From Neobacillus jeddahensis (GTDB lineage Bacteria; Bacillota; Bacilli; Bacillales; Cytobacillaceae): a stretch of DNA of 64,000 nt. A program made the translations under genes and the position numbers. The first letter of the stretch is position 1. Each line of letters starts with the position of its first letter. The stretch spans positions 1 through 64,000 of the forward strand of contig NZ_CCAS010000008.1 of assembly GCF_000612625.1 (NCBI RefSeq). Direction: 5' to 3'. This document shows, piece by piece, positions 8,007 to 16,196 of the stretch. The notes under the pieces are model-generated. The model did not search any database, was not told the origin of the DNA, and saw only the letters and a list, made by a program, of their open reading frames with translations.

Positions 8007-8031
8007 ATACCCTGTCGATCATTTTTTAAAC
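8007..8031 (-). promoter_or_regulatory. Sigma-B promoter of the mechanosensitive-channel-like gene
   Basis: Minus strand GTTTAA (8026-8031), 13-nt spacer, GGGTAT (8007-8012): a perfect consensus match. The ATG of the longest reading frame overlaps the -10. Confidence 0.85.
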
Positions 8032-8076
8032 ATTGCCCCCTATTAAATGGAGAAGTCTACTATTCTTTTAAAAATG

Positions 8077-8102
8077 GTTTCACTTCTTAGTGCGGAGGGA
8101 AT
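8077..8102 (+). promoter_or_regulatory. Sigma-B promoter of the lipoprotein gene
   Basis: GTTTCA (8077-8082), 14-nt spacer, GGGAAT (8097-8102), about 38 bp before the start codon. One mismatch in each hexamer. Confidence 0.65.
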
Positions 8103-8139
8103 ATACTCACCAACACATGAAACTAAAGGAGGAAACGAT

Positions 8140-8460
8140 ATGAATAAAAAGGCATTAGTAGTAAGTGGAATGGCGGCATTGTTAACGTTTGGCGGTTTGG
8201 CCGGCTGCGGCGATGGGATTGACCAGGATAATGGCATTAGTGATGGCGAGCAAAAGGATGCCGTCGATCAAGATACGAAAGAGAAAGCTGAGGATACCAA
8301 AAAGGATGCCAATGACTCTTTAAAAGAAGCGAAGGAAAATTTAAAGGATATTCAGGAGGACGTGGAAACTGAATTAGAGGAGCACGGCGTCGGTGACGGC
8401 GTTGATCAGGATAATGGCATCAGTGATGGTGAAAAAAAAGATGAGGTAGATAACGAATAG
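8140..8460 (+). CDS. Small acidic lipoprotein with a duplicated DQDNGISDG module
   Basis: A 106-residue predicted lipoprotein exported to the outer face of the membrane. The signal peptide ends in lipobox LAGC (Cys about residue 21). The mature part is acidic and coiled-coil-like (Lys/Glu/Asp-rich) in the middle, flanked by two near-identical motifs, GDGIDQDNGISDGEQKD and GDGVDQDNGISDGEKKD. Asp-rich DxDNGxxDG resembles a calcium-binding loop, but this is only a resemblance. Start at ATG 8140 with AAAGGAGG upstream; the longest frame begins at 8047, before the promoter. A sigma-B type promoter suggests stress induction. Confidence 0.75.
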   Translation: MNKKALVVSGMAALLTFGGLAGCGDGIDQDNGISDGEQKDAVDQDTKEKAEDTKKDANDSLKEAKENLKDIQEDVETELEEHGVGDGVDQDNGISDGEKKDEVDNE

Positions 8461-8484
8461 AAGTTTGCATCGACCCGACAAGCT

Positions 8485-8536
8485 GGGGCCTGACCCCCAT
8501 TGAATCAACGCTTTTATGTAGCGGGGGACTGACCCC
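8485..8536. repeat. Pair of GC-form hairpin repeats
   Basis: GGGGCCTGACCCC (8485-8497) and GGGGACTGACCCC (8524-8536), direct copies 39 bp apart. They match the GGTGCCTGACACC family except that the third stem pair is G-C instead of T-A. Confidence 0.65.
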
Positions 8537-8550
8537 TTATGCATAATAAA

Positions 8551-8582
8551 AAGAAGAGGCTACCCCTAGCCTCTTCTTTTCT
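8551..8582. terminator. Bidirectional terminator
   Basis: Perfect 12-bp stem AAGAAGAGGCTA/TAGCCTCTTCTT with a CCCC loop, A-rich on the left and T-rich on the right. It ends the lipoprotein transcript. Confidence 0.85.
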
Positions 8583-8659
8583 TATAATAACCTCTTTGAT
8601 TTGACTGCTTCAGCCCCCTGCCGAAGCATTTGACACTTTCTCCCACTTCTGATTCCTGA

Positions 8660-8685
8660 CAGGCTGCCTTCCCCAAGGCAGCCTG
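8660..8685 (-). terminator. Hairpin downstream of nuoN
   Basis: Perfect 11-bp stem CAGGCTGCCTT/AAGGCAGCCTG with a CCCC loop. The T tail is poor, so this may act as a 3' stabilising hairpin. Confidence 0.5.
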
Positions 8686-8772
8686 CCTAGTTTCATAGAC
8701 TATTCCAAGTACCACATTTTAAAGAGCACAGAACCGAGGCTTGATAGCAAACCTGGGTTTATTCCCCAAAGG

Positions 8773-10257
8773 TTAGTGCAGGTTGTTCAAGAAGTCAAGC
8801 GCAATGTTTGGCATGATGCCGAACAAGATGGAGCCCACGACTGCGACTAGCAGGACGACGACAATGCCAAACGGAATGTTCAGCTTGCGTTCGTCGCTTG
8901 CCGGACGGAAGAACATTTGCGTCATGATCCCGAAATAGTAGAAATATGAGATAACGGTCGTCGCAATCATGATGGCGGCCAGCACATAGTGCGGTGTGCC
9001 GTAGAAAGCGCCGACAAAGATGTTCAGTTTGCCGATGAAACCAGCTGTGCCCGGGAAGCCGGCCAAGGACACGAGCAAGATTCCCATAAGTACGGCCAAA
9101 ATCGGCGAGCGGCGTGCAAGTCCAGCGAAATCAGAAATCTTCGAGGAACCAGCCTGCTCGGTGACCACTTGGATCACGGCAAAGGCACCGAGGTTCATCA
9201 ACATATATGCAAGCAGGTAGAACCAGATCGAGTATAACAAGTTCGAGCTCATCGTCGTTAAGGCGACAAGGATGTAGCCGGCATGAGCGATACTGGAGTA
9301 CGCGAACAGCCGTTTAATATTCGTTTGCTTTAAGGCGACCACGTTCCCGATGATCATCGTGACAGCCGCAATGACGGCAAGGTAATCATGCATTTTAAAG
9401 AGAATGCCCTCTCCATTGTCCGTTGGTGCTGCATTGTAAAACACCGAGATCAAGATGCGAATCACGATGACAAAGCCGGCCGATTTTGAAATAACGCTCA
9501 AGAAAGCCGTTACCGGGGTCGGTGCCCCTTGATAAACGTCCGGGGCCCACATATGGAACGGAGCCGCGGCCAATTTAAACGAGAGACCAACAAAGATCAT
9601 CAAGAAGGCAAGGCCGAGTAAGTAGGCTTGCTGTCCATTGGTAACAGCCGCCAGCTTGTTGGCAATCTCAAATAGATTGGTCGTGCCGGTTAATCCGTAC
9701 ACATAGCTCATCCCAAACAAGGTGATCGCGGTGGAAATTCCGCCATTGATGACGTATTTCATCGCCGATTCGTTTGATTGGAGATTGTGCTTGCGAATGC
9801 CCGCCAAAATATAAGATGAAACGGTTAATAACTCCAACCCGATGAATAACGTAATTAAGTCACCGCTTGAGGTCATAATCATCGCGCCAAGCAAGGCCGA
9901 TAGGAATAAATAGTAAAACTCACCGCGATAGTCTTCCATACCTTCCTTCGCGTCATAGCTGATGGCTAAAAACATAACAAGCGCGGAACCGACAAGCAAG
10001 ATAAGCTTGAAGGATTTTCCAAATGCATCAAAGGTAAAGCTATCATCTAAGATGGATGTCGACTCGACGTTAAGCAAGCTTGCAACCGAAAGGATGGCGG
10101 CTAAAATGCCGACTATCCCGATCCAGCCGAGGATGCGTCGATCCATTTTTTTTGGTAAAAATAAATCTAGTAATGTTAGTAGGGCCGCAACACCGAGGAT
10201 GATGAACTCTGGTGTCATGACGCTCCACTCAAATGATTTCAATGTCTCTAAATCCAT
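8773..10257 (-). CDS. nuoN: NADH-quinone oxidoreductase-like subunit N
   Basis: Antiporter-type membrane subunit of complex I, one of three proton-pumping channels (N, M, L). The 494-residue length is normal, with about 14 predicted helices. It shows the family core with the conserved lysine helix (LSFKLAAAPFHMWAPDVYQG) and the following TPVTAFLSVISK segment. It is the last gene of nuoABCDHIJKLMN, 6 nt after nuoM. Confidence 0.95.
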   Translation of the reverse strand: MDLETLKSFEWSVMTPEFIILGVAALLTLLDLFLPKKMDRRILGWIGIVGILAAILSVASLLNVESTSILDDSFTFDAFGKSFKLILLVGSALVMFLAISYDAKEGMEDYRGEFYYLFLSALLGAMIMTSSGDLITLFIGLELLTVSSYILAGIRKHNLQSNESAMKYVINGGISTAITLFGMSYVYGLTGTTNLFEIANKLAAVTNGQQAYLLGLAFLMIFVGLSFKLAAAPFHMWAPDVYQGAPTPVTAFLSVISKSAGFVIVIRILISVFYNAAPTDNGEGILFKMHDYLAVIAAVTMIIGNVVALKQTNIKRLFAYSSIAHAGYILVALTTMSSNLLYSIWFYLLAYMLMNLGAFAVIQVVTEQAGSSKISDFAGLARRSPILAVLMGILLVSLAGFPGTAGFIGKLNIFVGAFYGTPHYVLAAIMIATTVISYFYYFGIMTQMFFRPASDERKLNIPFGIVVVLLVAVVGSILFGIMPNIALDFLNNLH

Positions 10258-10263
10258 CCTTCA

Positions 10264-11772
10264 TCACCCTCCTAACCCTGGCATGATGGTTTCAAGTGTC
10301 GTTTGTAACGGAGAGCTTAGCACACTTGGATATACACCAATTAATACGATTAATAGCATAAGTACGATAACTGGCACGAATTCCACGCCCTTCAGGTCGA
10401 GGACGCCTGTGAATTCACGGTGTGCCTTACCATAGGTCATTCCTAAGATGGCCCGCAGCAAGTAGGCAGCCGTCATGATAATCCCGATTGTACCGACTGC
10501 CGCGATCCACGGCATTTCCTCAAACAAACCAAGGAAGGCCATAAATTCGCTGACGAAGCCAGACATGCCTGGCAGTCCGAGTGATGCCATCCCGGCAGCA
10601 AGCAAGAAGCCTGCAGCGATTGGCATTCCCTTCGCTAATCCACCCAAGTTCTCGATGAGCGAAGTATCGGTCCGCTCGTACAAGATCCCAACTAGGAAGA
10701 ACAACAACGCGGAAATCAAGCCGTGCGAGACCACTTGAAAAATTGCGCCCTGCACGCCAGCCTGGTTCATGGCCGCGAGTCCGATCAAGACGATCCCCAT
10801 GTGGGAAATCGATGAATAGGCCAAGACCATTTTAAAGTCGGTTTGAATGAACGCTAGGAACGCCCCATAAAGGAGGTTGATGACCCCAAGGATGGCGATC
10901 AGTGTTGCCAATTGGTCAAACTGCTCTGGGAAAATCCCCATTCCGAAACGGATTAAGCCGTACGCACCAATTTTCAAGAGAATCCCAGAGTGAATCATTA
11001 CCACGGATGGTGGTGCTTGAACGTGCACCTTCAGCATCCAGCTGTGCAATGGAAAAATCGGTAATTTGACGCCAAAGGCTATTAATAGGGCGATGAAGAG
11101 TCCTAGTTTCAAGTCGCTCGACAGCGGTGCGCTTGGGTCGGCCATCATCTGTGTTAATAAATCAATATTGGTCGTGCCTGTTTTCGCAAAAAGAACCATG
11201 ATTACGATCAGGAGCACAGCTGAGCCTAATCCGTTATAGATTAAGAAGCTGTAGGCTGCCTTTTCTTTTTCAAAATAGCCCCATTTTCCAATTAGGAAGA
11301 AGGTTGGAATCAGGGTGATTTCGAAAAAGATGAAGAATAGGATTAGGTTTTCGGCTGTGAACACGCCGAGCATACCGATTTCTAATAGTAGAAACAGCAT
11401 GAAATAGCCTTTCCATTCTTTTTTCACAAAACGGGCCGCTGCGATCGCCGATAACGTGGCGACGATCGCGGTCAGGGCGACGAGCAGCAATTGAAAGCCG
11501 CTTAAGCCTAGTTCATAGTTAACCGCAAAGTATGGCTCATCGACATTCAGACCGCGGAATTGAATCCACTGTTTTGCGACCGCAAAATCGGCCAGATCCT
11601 TGCCCCATTGGAAGTGGAGATAGGCGGCCAGCGATAGGAACAGCGCTGGCAAGGTGCCTAGGAAGCCCACTATTTTAATAGCCTTTTCTGCTTGTTTTGG
11701 CATGAGCGCCAAAACGATAATCCCTAGTAAAGGGGAGAATACTAGGAGTGAAAGAACAGCTGATAAATTCAT
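10264..11772 (-). CDS. nuoM: NADH-quinone oxidoreductase-like subunit M
   Basis: Antiporter-type membrane subunit of complex I. The 502-residue product has about 14 helices, the broken-helix lysine region GVKLPIFPLHSWMLKVHVQA and VMIHSGILLKIGAYGLIRFG. Its ATG overlaps the nuoL stop by 4 nt (ATGA) and nuoN follows after 6 nt, so the three large membrane genes are translationally linked. Confidence 0.96.
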   Translation of the reverse strand: MNLSAVLSLLVFSPLLGIIVLALMPKQAEKAIKIVGFLGTLPALFLSLAAYLHFQWGKDLADFAVAKQWIQFRGLNVDEPYFAVNYELGLSGFQLLLVALTAIVATLSAIAAARFVKKEWKGYFMLFLLLEIGMLGVFTAENLILFFIFFEITLIPTFFLIGKWGYFEKEKAAYSFLIYNGLGSAVLLIVIMVLFAKTGTTNIDLLTQMMADPSAPLSSDLKLGLFIALLIAFGVKLPIFPLHSWMLKVHVQAPPSVVMIHSGILLKIGAYGLIRFGMGIFPEQFDQLATLIAILGVINLLYGAFLAFIQTDFKMVLAYSSISHMGIVLIGLAAMNQAGVQGAIFQVVSHGLISALLFFLVGILYERTDTSLIENLGGLAKGMPIAAGFLLAAGMASLGLPGMSGFVSEFMAFLGLFEEMPWIAAVGTIGIIMTAAYLLRAILGMTYGKAHREFTGVLDLKGVEFVPVIVLMLLIVLIGVYPSVLSSPLQTTLETIMPGLGG

Positions 11773-13640
11773 CGTAAGTACCCCCCTGTGAACGCAAAGA
11801 TGACGACGAGCAGTGCCAGTCCGATGAAGGCGACGGCCCCATAGGTTTGAACCTGGCCGGATTGCAGTTTCGAGCCTGCTCTCCCCAGCCCTTGGACGAT
11901 TCCGACCACGCCCTTGACAAGTCCTTCAACGAGGAAGACATCAATGAAGCGTAGGAAGTAGCTGATTGCGGTCGTTGCCGCAAGAACAGTCAGTTGGTAA
12001 AACTCGTCAACGTAATATTTGTTTAAGACAATCGTGTGCAAGGTATCGCCGGTGCCGCTTAACCAGTTGCGGGCAAGCGAGCGTTTGTAGTACATCAAGT
12101 AGGCAAGGTAAATTCCCGCTAAGGATACGACCGTTGCCGCAATCATGATCCAGACGGGACCTTCGATGTGGCCGTGCTGGGCCAGTGCTTCGTTGCCGTC
12201 GACGAGCCAGTCGCCGAGGAAGGTGCCAAACCATGGTGTGTTCACATAACCGGCAATGATCGCTAAGACGCCAAGGAGAATCATTGGGTAGGTCATGTTG
12301 GCTGGTGATTCATGAACATGCTTCTGGCTGCCGCGCGCTTCTCCGGTGAACACCATGAAGAACAAGCGGAACATATAGAAAGCGGTCATGAACGCAGCGA
12401 TTAGTGCGAGCAAGAAAAGGATTGGATGTCCTCCTTCCCAGGCCGCTGCTAAAATTTCGTCTTTACTGAAGAAGCCGGAAAATAACGGCACCCCACTGAT
12501 GGCAAGTGTTCCGATTAAGAAGAGCGGCCCTGTCAGCTTTAATTTTTTCCAAAGTCCGCCCATTTCCTCGATATTCTGGGTGTGCACAGCGTGAATCACG
12601 GAGCCGGCTGCCAGGAATAGCAAGGCCTTGAAGAAGGCGTGTGTCATTAAATGGAATACGCCTGCCACATAACCGGCCGACCCGAGCGCGAGCATCATAT
12701 AGCCGAGCTGGGAAACGGTAGAATAGGCAAGTACGCGTTTGATATCTGTTTGCACAAGACCAATGCTGGCCGCAAAAATGGCGGTAAACGCGCCAATCAC
12801 AGCGATCGTGAGTAAGGCGGTTTTGCTGGCGGCGAACAGTGGGAATAAGGAAGCAACTAAGTATACCCCGGCTGCGACCATCGTAGCGGCATGGATGAGG
12901 GCCGAAACAGGTGTCGGACCTTCCATCGCGTCTGGAAGCCAGGTGTGCAGCGGGAACTGACCGGATTTCCCGACGGCGCCAATAAAGATTAAGATGGCGG
13001 TCAAGGTAATCATCGATGTTGAAATCTCACCGGCGTCCACTGCTGCGAAAATTTCCTTGTATTCAAAGCTTTTCGTTTGCCAGAAGAGGAGGATCATACC
13101 GATGAACAGGCCAACGTCGCCAATTCGAGTCATGATAAAGGCCTTTTTCGCGGCGGCCCTAGCTTCTTCTTTGTAAAAATAAAACCCGATTAATAAGAAG
13201 GAACCAACTCCAACAAGCTCCCAGAAGATGTAGGTTTGCAACAGGTTTGGTGAAATAACCAATCCGAGCATTGCAAACGTAAATAATCCTAAATAGGCAT
13301 AGAATACCGGAAACCGCTCGTCTCCCTGCATGTACCCTTTCGAGTAGGTATGTACTAAGAAACTGACGAGCGATACGATTACCAGCATCAATGCATTTAA
13401 TTGATTGACTTCAAAGCCCGCTGTTAGATGCAGATCTCCTATCGTGAGCCATTCAAAATTTGTTCCATAAGTTGGCTCTGAAAAGCGCTCGAATAATACT
13501 AAAATTGAATAGACGAGCGATGCCAATGTGAAGAGAATCCCCACATACGCACTCGCCTCCTTCAATCGCTTACCGAATAGAAGAAGGATCAAAAACGATA
13601 ATAGCGGGAAAAGCGGTATAAGCCATGCATTCTCCATCAT
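11769..13640 (-). CDS. nuoL: NADH-quinone oxidoreductase-like subunit L
   Basis: Largest antiporter-type subunit, with the C-terminal lateral helix that braces the membrane arm. The 623-residue product shows VGKSGQFPLHTWLPDAMEGPTP core motifs, split here as GKSGQFPLHTWLPDAM and GPTPVSALIHAATMVAAG. Start set to ATG 13640 (MMENAWLIP), with AAAGGGG 9 nt upstream. The open frame extends to 13721 through a repeat-bearing spacer, but that extension has no similarity to NuoL. It lies 168 bp after nuoK, a large gap for this operon. Confidence 0.95.
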   Translation of the reverse strand: MMENAWLIPLFPLLSFLILLLFGKRLKEASAYVGILFTLASLVYSILVLFERFSEPTYGTNFEWLTIGDLHLTAGFEVNQLNALMLVIVSLVSFLVHTYSKGYMQGDERFPVFYAYLGLFTFAMLGLVISPNLLQTYIFWELVGVGSFLLIGFYFYKEEARAAAKKAFIMTRIGDVGLFIGMILLFWQTKSFEYKEIFAAVDAGEISTSMITLTAILIFIGAVGKSGQFPLHTWLPDAMEGPTPVSALIHAATMVAAGVYLVASLFPLFAASKTALLTIAVIGAFTAIFAASIGLVQTDIKRVLAYSTVSQLGYMMLALGSAGYVAGVFHLMTHAFFKALLFLAAGSVIHAVHTQNIEEMGGLWKKLKLTGPLFLIGTLAISGVPLFSGFFSKDEILAAAWEGGHPILFLLALIAAFMTAFYMFRLFFMVFTGEARGSQKHVHESPANMTYPMILLGVLAIIAGYVNTPWFGTFLGDWLVDGNEALAQHGHIEGPVWIMIAATVVSLAGIYLAYLMYYKRSLARNWLSGTGDTLHTIVLNKYYVDEFYQLTVLAATTAISYFLRFIDVFLVEGLVKGVVGIVQGLGRAGSKLQSGQVQTYGAVAFIGLALLVVIFAFTGGYLR

Positions 13641-13808
13641 TATCACTATCCCCTTTATAGAACATGGTGCCTGGCACCCTTCGTGGACAAACTCCACCTT
13701 TTGTCCTCCTGGCGTGGACATTCCGTTTAATCGGAACCAATGTCCGTCTCAGGTGGACAAATCCAAGGGAATGTCTTTTTATGGTGCCTGACACCCCGTT
13801 TGTTCTAT
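13641..13808. other. Structured 168-bp spacer between nuoK and nuoL
   Basis: Begins and ends with copies of the hairpin repeat (13666 and 13783). Between them are GTGGACAAA-type stretches and a dyad with arms GGACATT/AATGTCC enclosing CCG/CGG (about 13719-13748). No gene is supported. Confidence 0.6.
13666..13795. repeat. Pair of hairpin repeats in the nuoK-nuoL spacer
   Basis: GGTGCCTGGCACC (13666-13678) and GGTGCCTGACACC (13783-13795), same orientation, 117 bp apart. The first has a perfectly complementary stem. Confidence 0.75.
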
Positions 13809-14123
13809 CTAGTTTTTCATTGTGTCTACTTCGTCGATGTTGACGGTTTTTTTGTTGCGGTAGAGGGCGATAAGGATCGCCAGTCCGACCGCTGCTTCTG
13901 CTGCTGCGACGCTGATCGCAAATAGGGCAAAGATTTGACCTGTAATCGATGGAGCCACGCCGTATTTACTAAAGGTTACAAGGTTGATGTTGACAGCATT
14001 GAGCATTAATTCAATTGAAATCAACACGATAACGGTATTTTTCTTTGTCAAGGCACCATATAACCCAATGCAAAATAAAATGAGTGCTAGTGCCAGGAAG
14101 GCTGAAGCGGGAATTGAACTCAT
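13809..14123 (-). CDS. nuoK: NADH-quinone oxidoreductase-like subunit K
   Basis: Small three-helix membrane subunit in the proton path at the junction of the complex I arms. The 104-residue product shows [17 protein letters not shown] and the conserved glutamates in [14 protein letters not shown] and [17 protein letters not shown]. It overlaps nuoJ by 4 nt (ATGA). Confidence 0.96.
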   Translation of the reverse strand: MSSIPASAFLALALILFCIGLYGALTKKNTVIVLISIELMLNAVNINLVTFSKYGVAPSITGQIFALFAISVAAAEAAVGLAILIALYRNKKTVNIDEVDTMKN

Positions 14124-14641
14124 TCCTTATCCGCCTCCTTCTTCTTATCATTTTTTGCTAAGATGATCGAACCAACGAGCGCCACTAATAGTAATACAGA
14201 GGTTAACTCAAATGGAATGATATATTTTGAGTAAAGGGCTTCCCCAATTTGCAACGTATTGTTTTCATGTAATTTAGTTGGAACTTGCTCTACATTGAAA
14301 TTATAGATGCCAATGTAGACGGCAAAGGCAAAGCCCAGAATCCCTAAAAATAGGAACAGCTTTCTCCATTTGCCTGATTTTGCCTCACTTTCATCGTCAT
14401 GCTTCGTTAACATGATGCCGAATAGCATAATAATCGTGATGGCGCCTGAATAAATTAAGATTTGGACGGCTGCGACAAATTCTGCTGATAGCAACACATA
14501 AATCCCCGCGATGGCGACGAATGTGAAGATTAAGGCAACGACCATATGAATGACTTTGTTAAGGTTTAACAGAAGCACGCCGCCAATAATCGCCACTAGT
14601 GCGAGTCCCATAAAAGCGAGGAATTCGCCTGTAAATATCAT
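14120..14641 (-). CDS. nuoJ: NADH-quinone oxidoreductase-like subunit J
   Basis: Membrane subunit of complex I with five predicted helices in 173 residues. The conserved third helix reads [20 protein letters not shown], followed by a hydrophilic loop and two further helices. It overlaps nuoI and nuoK by 4 nt at each end, indicating coupled translation. Confidence 0.95.
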   Translation of the reverse strand: MIFTGEFLAFMGLALVAIIGGVLLLNLNKVIHMVVALIFTFVAIAGIYVLLSAEFVAAVQILIYSGAITIIMLFGIMLTKHDDESEAKSGKWRKLFLFLGILGFAFAVYIGIYNFNVEQVPTKLHENNTLQIGEALYSKYIIPFELTSVLLLVALVGSIILAKNDKKKEADKE

Positions 14642-15066
14642 GGTTTATTCACCTGCCGTATGTTTTCATCGTTTTCATCTAACCATTCTAGGTTTTTAAA
14701 TAACATATCTCGGCTGTATTCAGCGAGTTCGAAGTTATTGGTCATGATGATGGCTTCTGTTGGGCAAACCTCCGTGCAGAGGTCACAAAGGATGCATATT
14801 TCAAAGTTAATGTCGTATGTGTCGATGATTTTCCCTTTTTTCGTTGGATCTGGATGCTTTTTCCCCGTGAGATTAATACATTCTGTCGGGCAAATGTTCA
14901 TGCATTGATTACAAACAATGCACTTTTCCGGATAAAACTTTTGAATACCGCGAAAGCGATCTGGCAGTGGTAGTGGTTCATTCGGATAATCATACGTAAC
15001 CTTCTCGCGCGATAATTGTTTCAGGGTATATTTCAAGCCTTTAAATACTCCAAGCACGTTTTTCAC
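14638..15066 (-). CDS. nuoI: NADH-quinone oxidoreductase-like subunit I, two 4Fe-4S clusters
   Basis: Peripheral-arm ferredoxin-like subunit passing electrons to NuoB. The 142-residue product has two complete cluster motifs, CIVCNQCMNICPTEC and CILCDLCTEVCPTEA. Since NuoE, NuoF and NuoG are absent, these clusters and NuoB probably form the whole electron chain, as proposed for ferredoxin-accepting complex I forms. It lies 125 bp after nuoH, with two hairpin repeats in the gap. Confidence 0.96.
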   Translation of the reverse strand: MKNVLGVFKGLKYTLKQLSREKVTYDYPNEPLPLPDRFRGIQKFYPEKCIVCNQCMNICPTECINLTGKKHPDPTKKGKIIDTYDINFEICILCDLCTEVCPTEAIIMTNNFELAEYSRDMLFKNLEWLDENDENIRQVNKP

Positions 15067-15103
15067 CCCTTTGTACAGTTTAAATGTAGGTAATGATGAT
15101 ATT

Positions 15104-15200
15104 GGTGTCAGGCACCATTTGTAAGGCTGACTCTCTTCCCCCTACAGACGCCCTTTCCACTATCATCACAGTTCTAAAGTGACCATTGGTGTCAGGCACC
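15104..15200. repeat. Pair of hairpin repeats between nuoH and nuoI
   Basis: GGTGTCAGGCACC at 15104-15116 and 15188-15200, identical and in the same orientation, 84 bp apart. The second copy contains the nuoH stop codon. Confidence 0.9.
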
Positions 15201-16196
15201 AAAAATGGTTTTGAGGATGGCCGTTAGGAAGATATTTGCCAAGGCAATTGGCAGTAATACTTTCCAACCGAATTCCATCAATCTGTCGGCACGGAAGCGC
15301 GGTAGGGTGCTTCGCAGCCAAATATATACGAATACGACGACACTGAATTTAAGTGCAAACCAGATGGCTCCTGGGATAAAGGTTAGCCCAAACGGTGCAA
15401 GCCAGCCTCCTAGGAAGACAACGGTAATTAACGTCGACATCCCGAACAAGTACACATACTCTGAAAGCATAAAGAACGCCCAGCGGAATCCTGAATACTC
15501 CACGTGGAACCCGGCTACGAGTTCATTCTCCGATTCCGGTAAGTCAAATGGTGTCCGGTTCAATTCCGCAATGGATGCGATAAAAAAGACAATAAACCCA
15601 ATCGGCTGCAAGAACATAAACCAGCCATGCTCTTGGCGTGCAACGATCTCATTTAAATTCAAGCTGCCTGACAACAAAATAACGCCAAGCACAGACATAA
15701 CGAGCGGGATTTCATAAGAAATCATTTGCGCCGCTGCCCGCATGCCCCCGAGTAGTGCATACTTGTTATTAGAGGCCCAGCCGCCGAGCAGCATTCCAAA
15801 CACGGTCAAGCCAGAAACGGCAATATAATAAAGCAAACCGACGCCGATATCAGCAAATTGGAACTTGTCGGTGAACGGTAACGTTGCCAGCACCATGAAC
15901 GATGGAGCGAACGCAATCACTGGTGCGAGAATAAATAAGGGCCGATCGACTGCTTTTGGTATAATATCTTCTTTCAGTAACAGCTTCAAGACGTCCGCAA
16001 CGGTTTGCAATAGTCCCCAGCGTCCACCGACCTGGTTCGGCCCGTGCCGCAACTGCATGAAACCCATGACCTTCCGCTCGGCTAGAATTCCGTATGTAAC
16101 GAACCCTAATACGACTAAAAGTAAGACAACTGCTAGTAAAAAGAATATCCCAAAGTTAGCCCAGCCCGGACTCGATTGGAGTAAATCCTCAATCAT
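15192..16196 (-). CDS. nuoH: NADH-quinone oxidoreductase-like subunit H
   Basis: Membrane subunit forming the quinone-site entrance and the link between the complex I arms. The 334-residue product has about eight helices and the signatures ERKVMGFMQLRHGPNQVG, AELNRTPFDLPESENELV and GFHVEYSGFRWAFFMLSEY. The last two residues (Gly-Ala) and the TGA stop are encoded by a hairpin repeat, so the original C-terminus was probably different. The ATG overlaps the nuoD stop (TAATG). Confidence 0.96.
   Translation of the reverse strand: MIEDLLQSSPGWANFGIFFLLAVVLLLVVLGFVTYGILAERKVMGFMQLRHGPNQVGGRWGLLQTVADVLKLLLKEDIIPKAVDRPLFILAPVIAFAPSFMVLATLPFTDKFQFADIGVGLLYYIAVSGLTVFGMLLGGWASNNKYALLGGMRAAAQMISYEIPLVMSVLGVILLSGSLNLNEIVARQEHGWFMFLQPIGFIVFFIASIAELNRTPFDLPESENELVAGFHVEYSGFRWAFFMLSEYVYLFGMSTLITVVFLGGWLAPFGLTFIPGAIWFALKFSVVVFVYIWLRSTLPRFRADRLMEFGWKVLLPIALANIFLTAILKTIFGA

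Larger units (their letters stand above)
8461..8772. other. Intergenic region between lipoprotein gene and nuoN
   Basis: Holds two variant hairpin repeats (8485 and 8524), a bidirectional terminator (8551-8582) and a perfect hairpin that probably ends the nuo operon (8660-8685). No credible gene. Confidence 0.8.

Noticed and set aside
13641-13721. N-terminal extension of NuoL by 27 residues
   Set aside because: The open frame runs through the repeat-bearing spacer; NuoL homologues begin at MENAWLIP and a ribosome site precedes ATG 13640.
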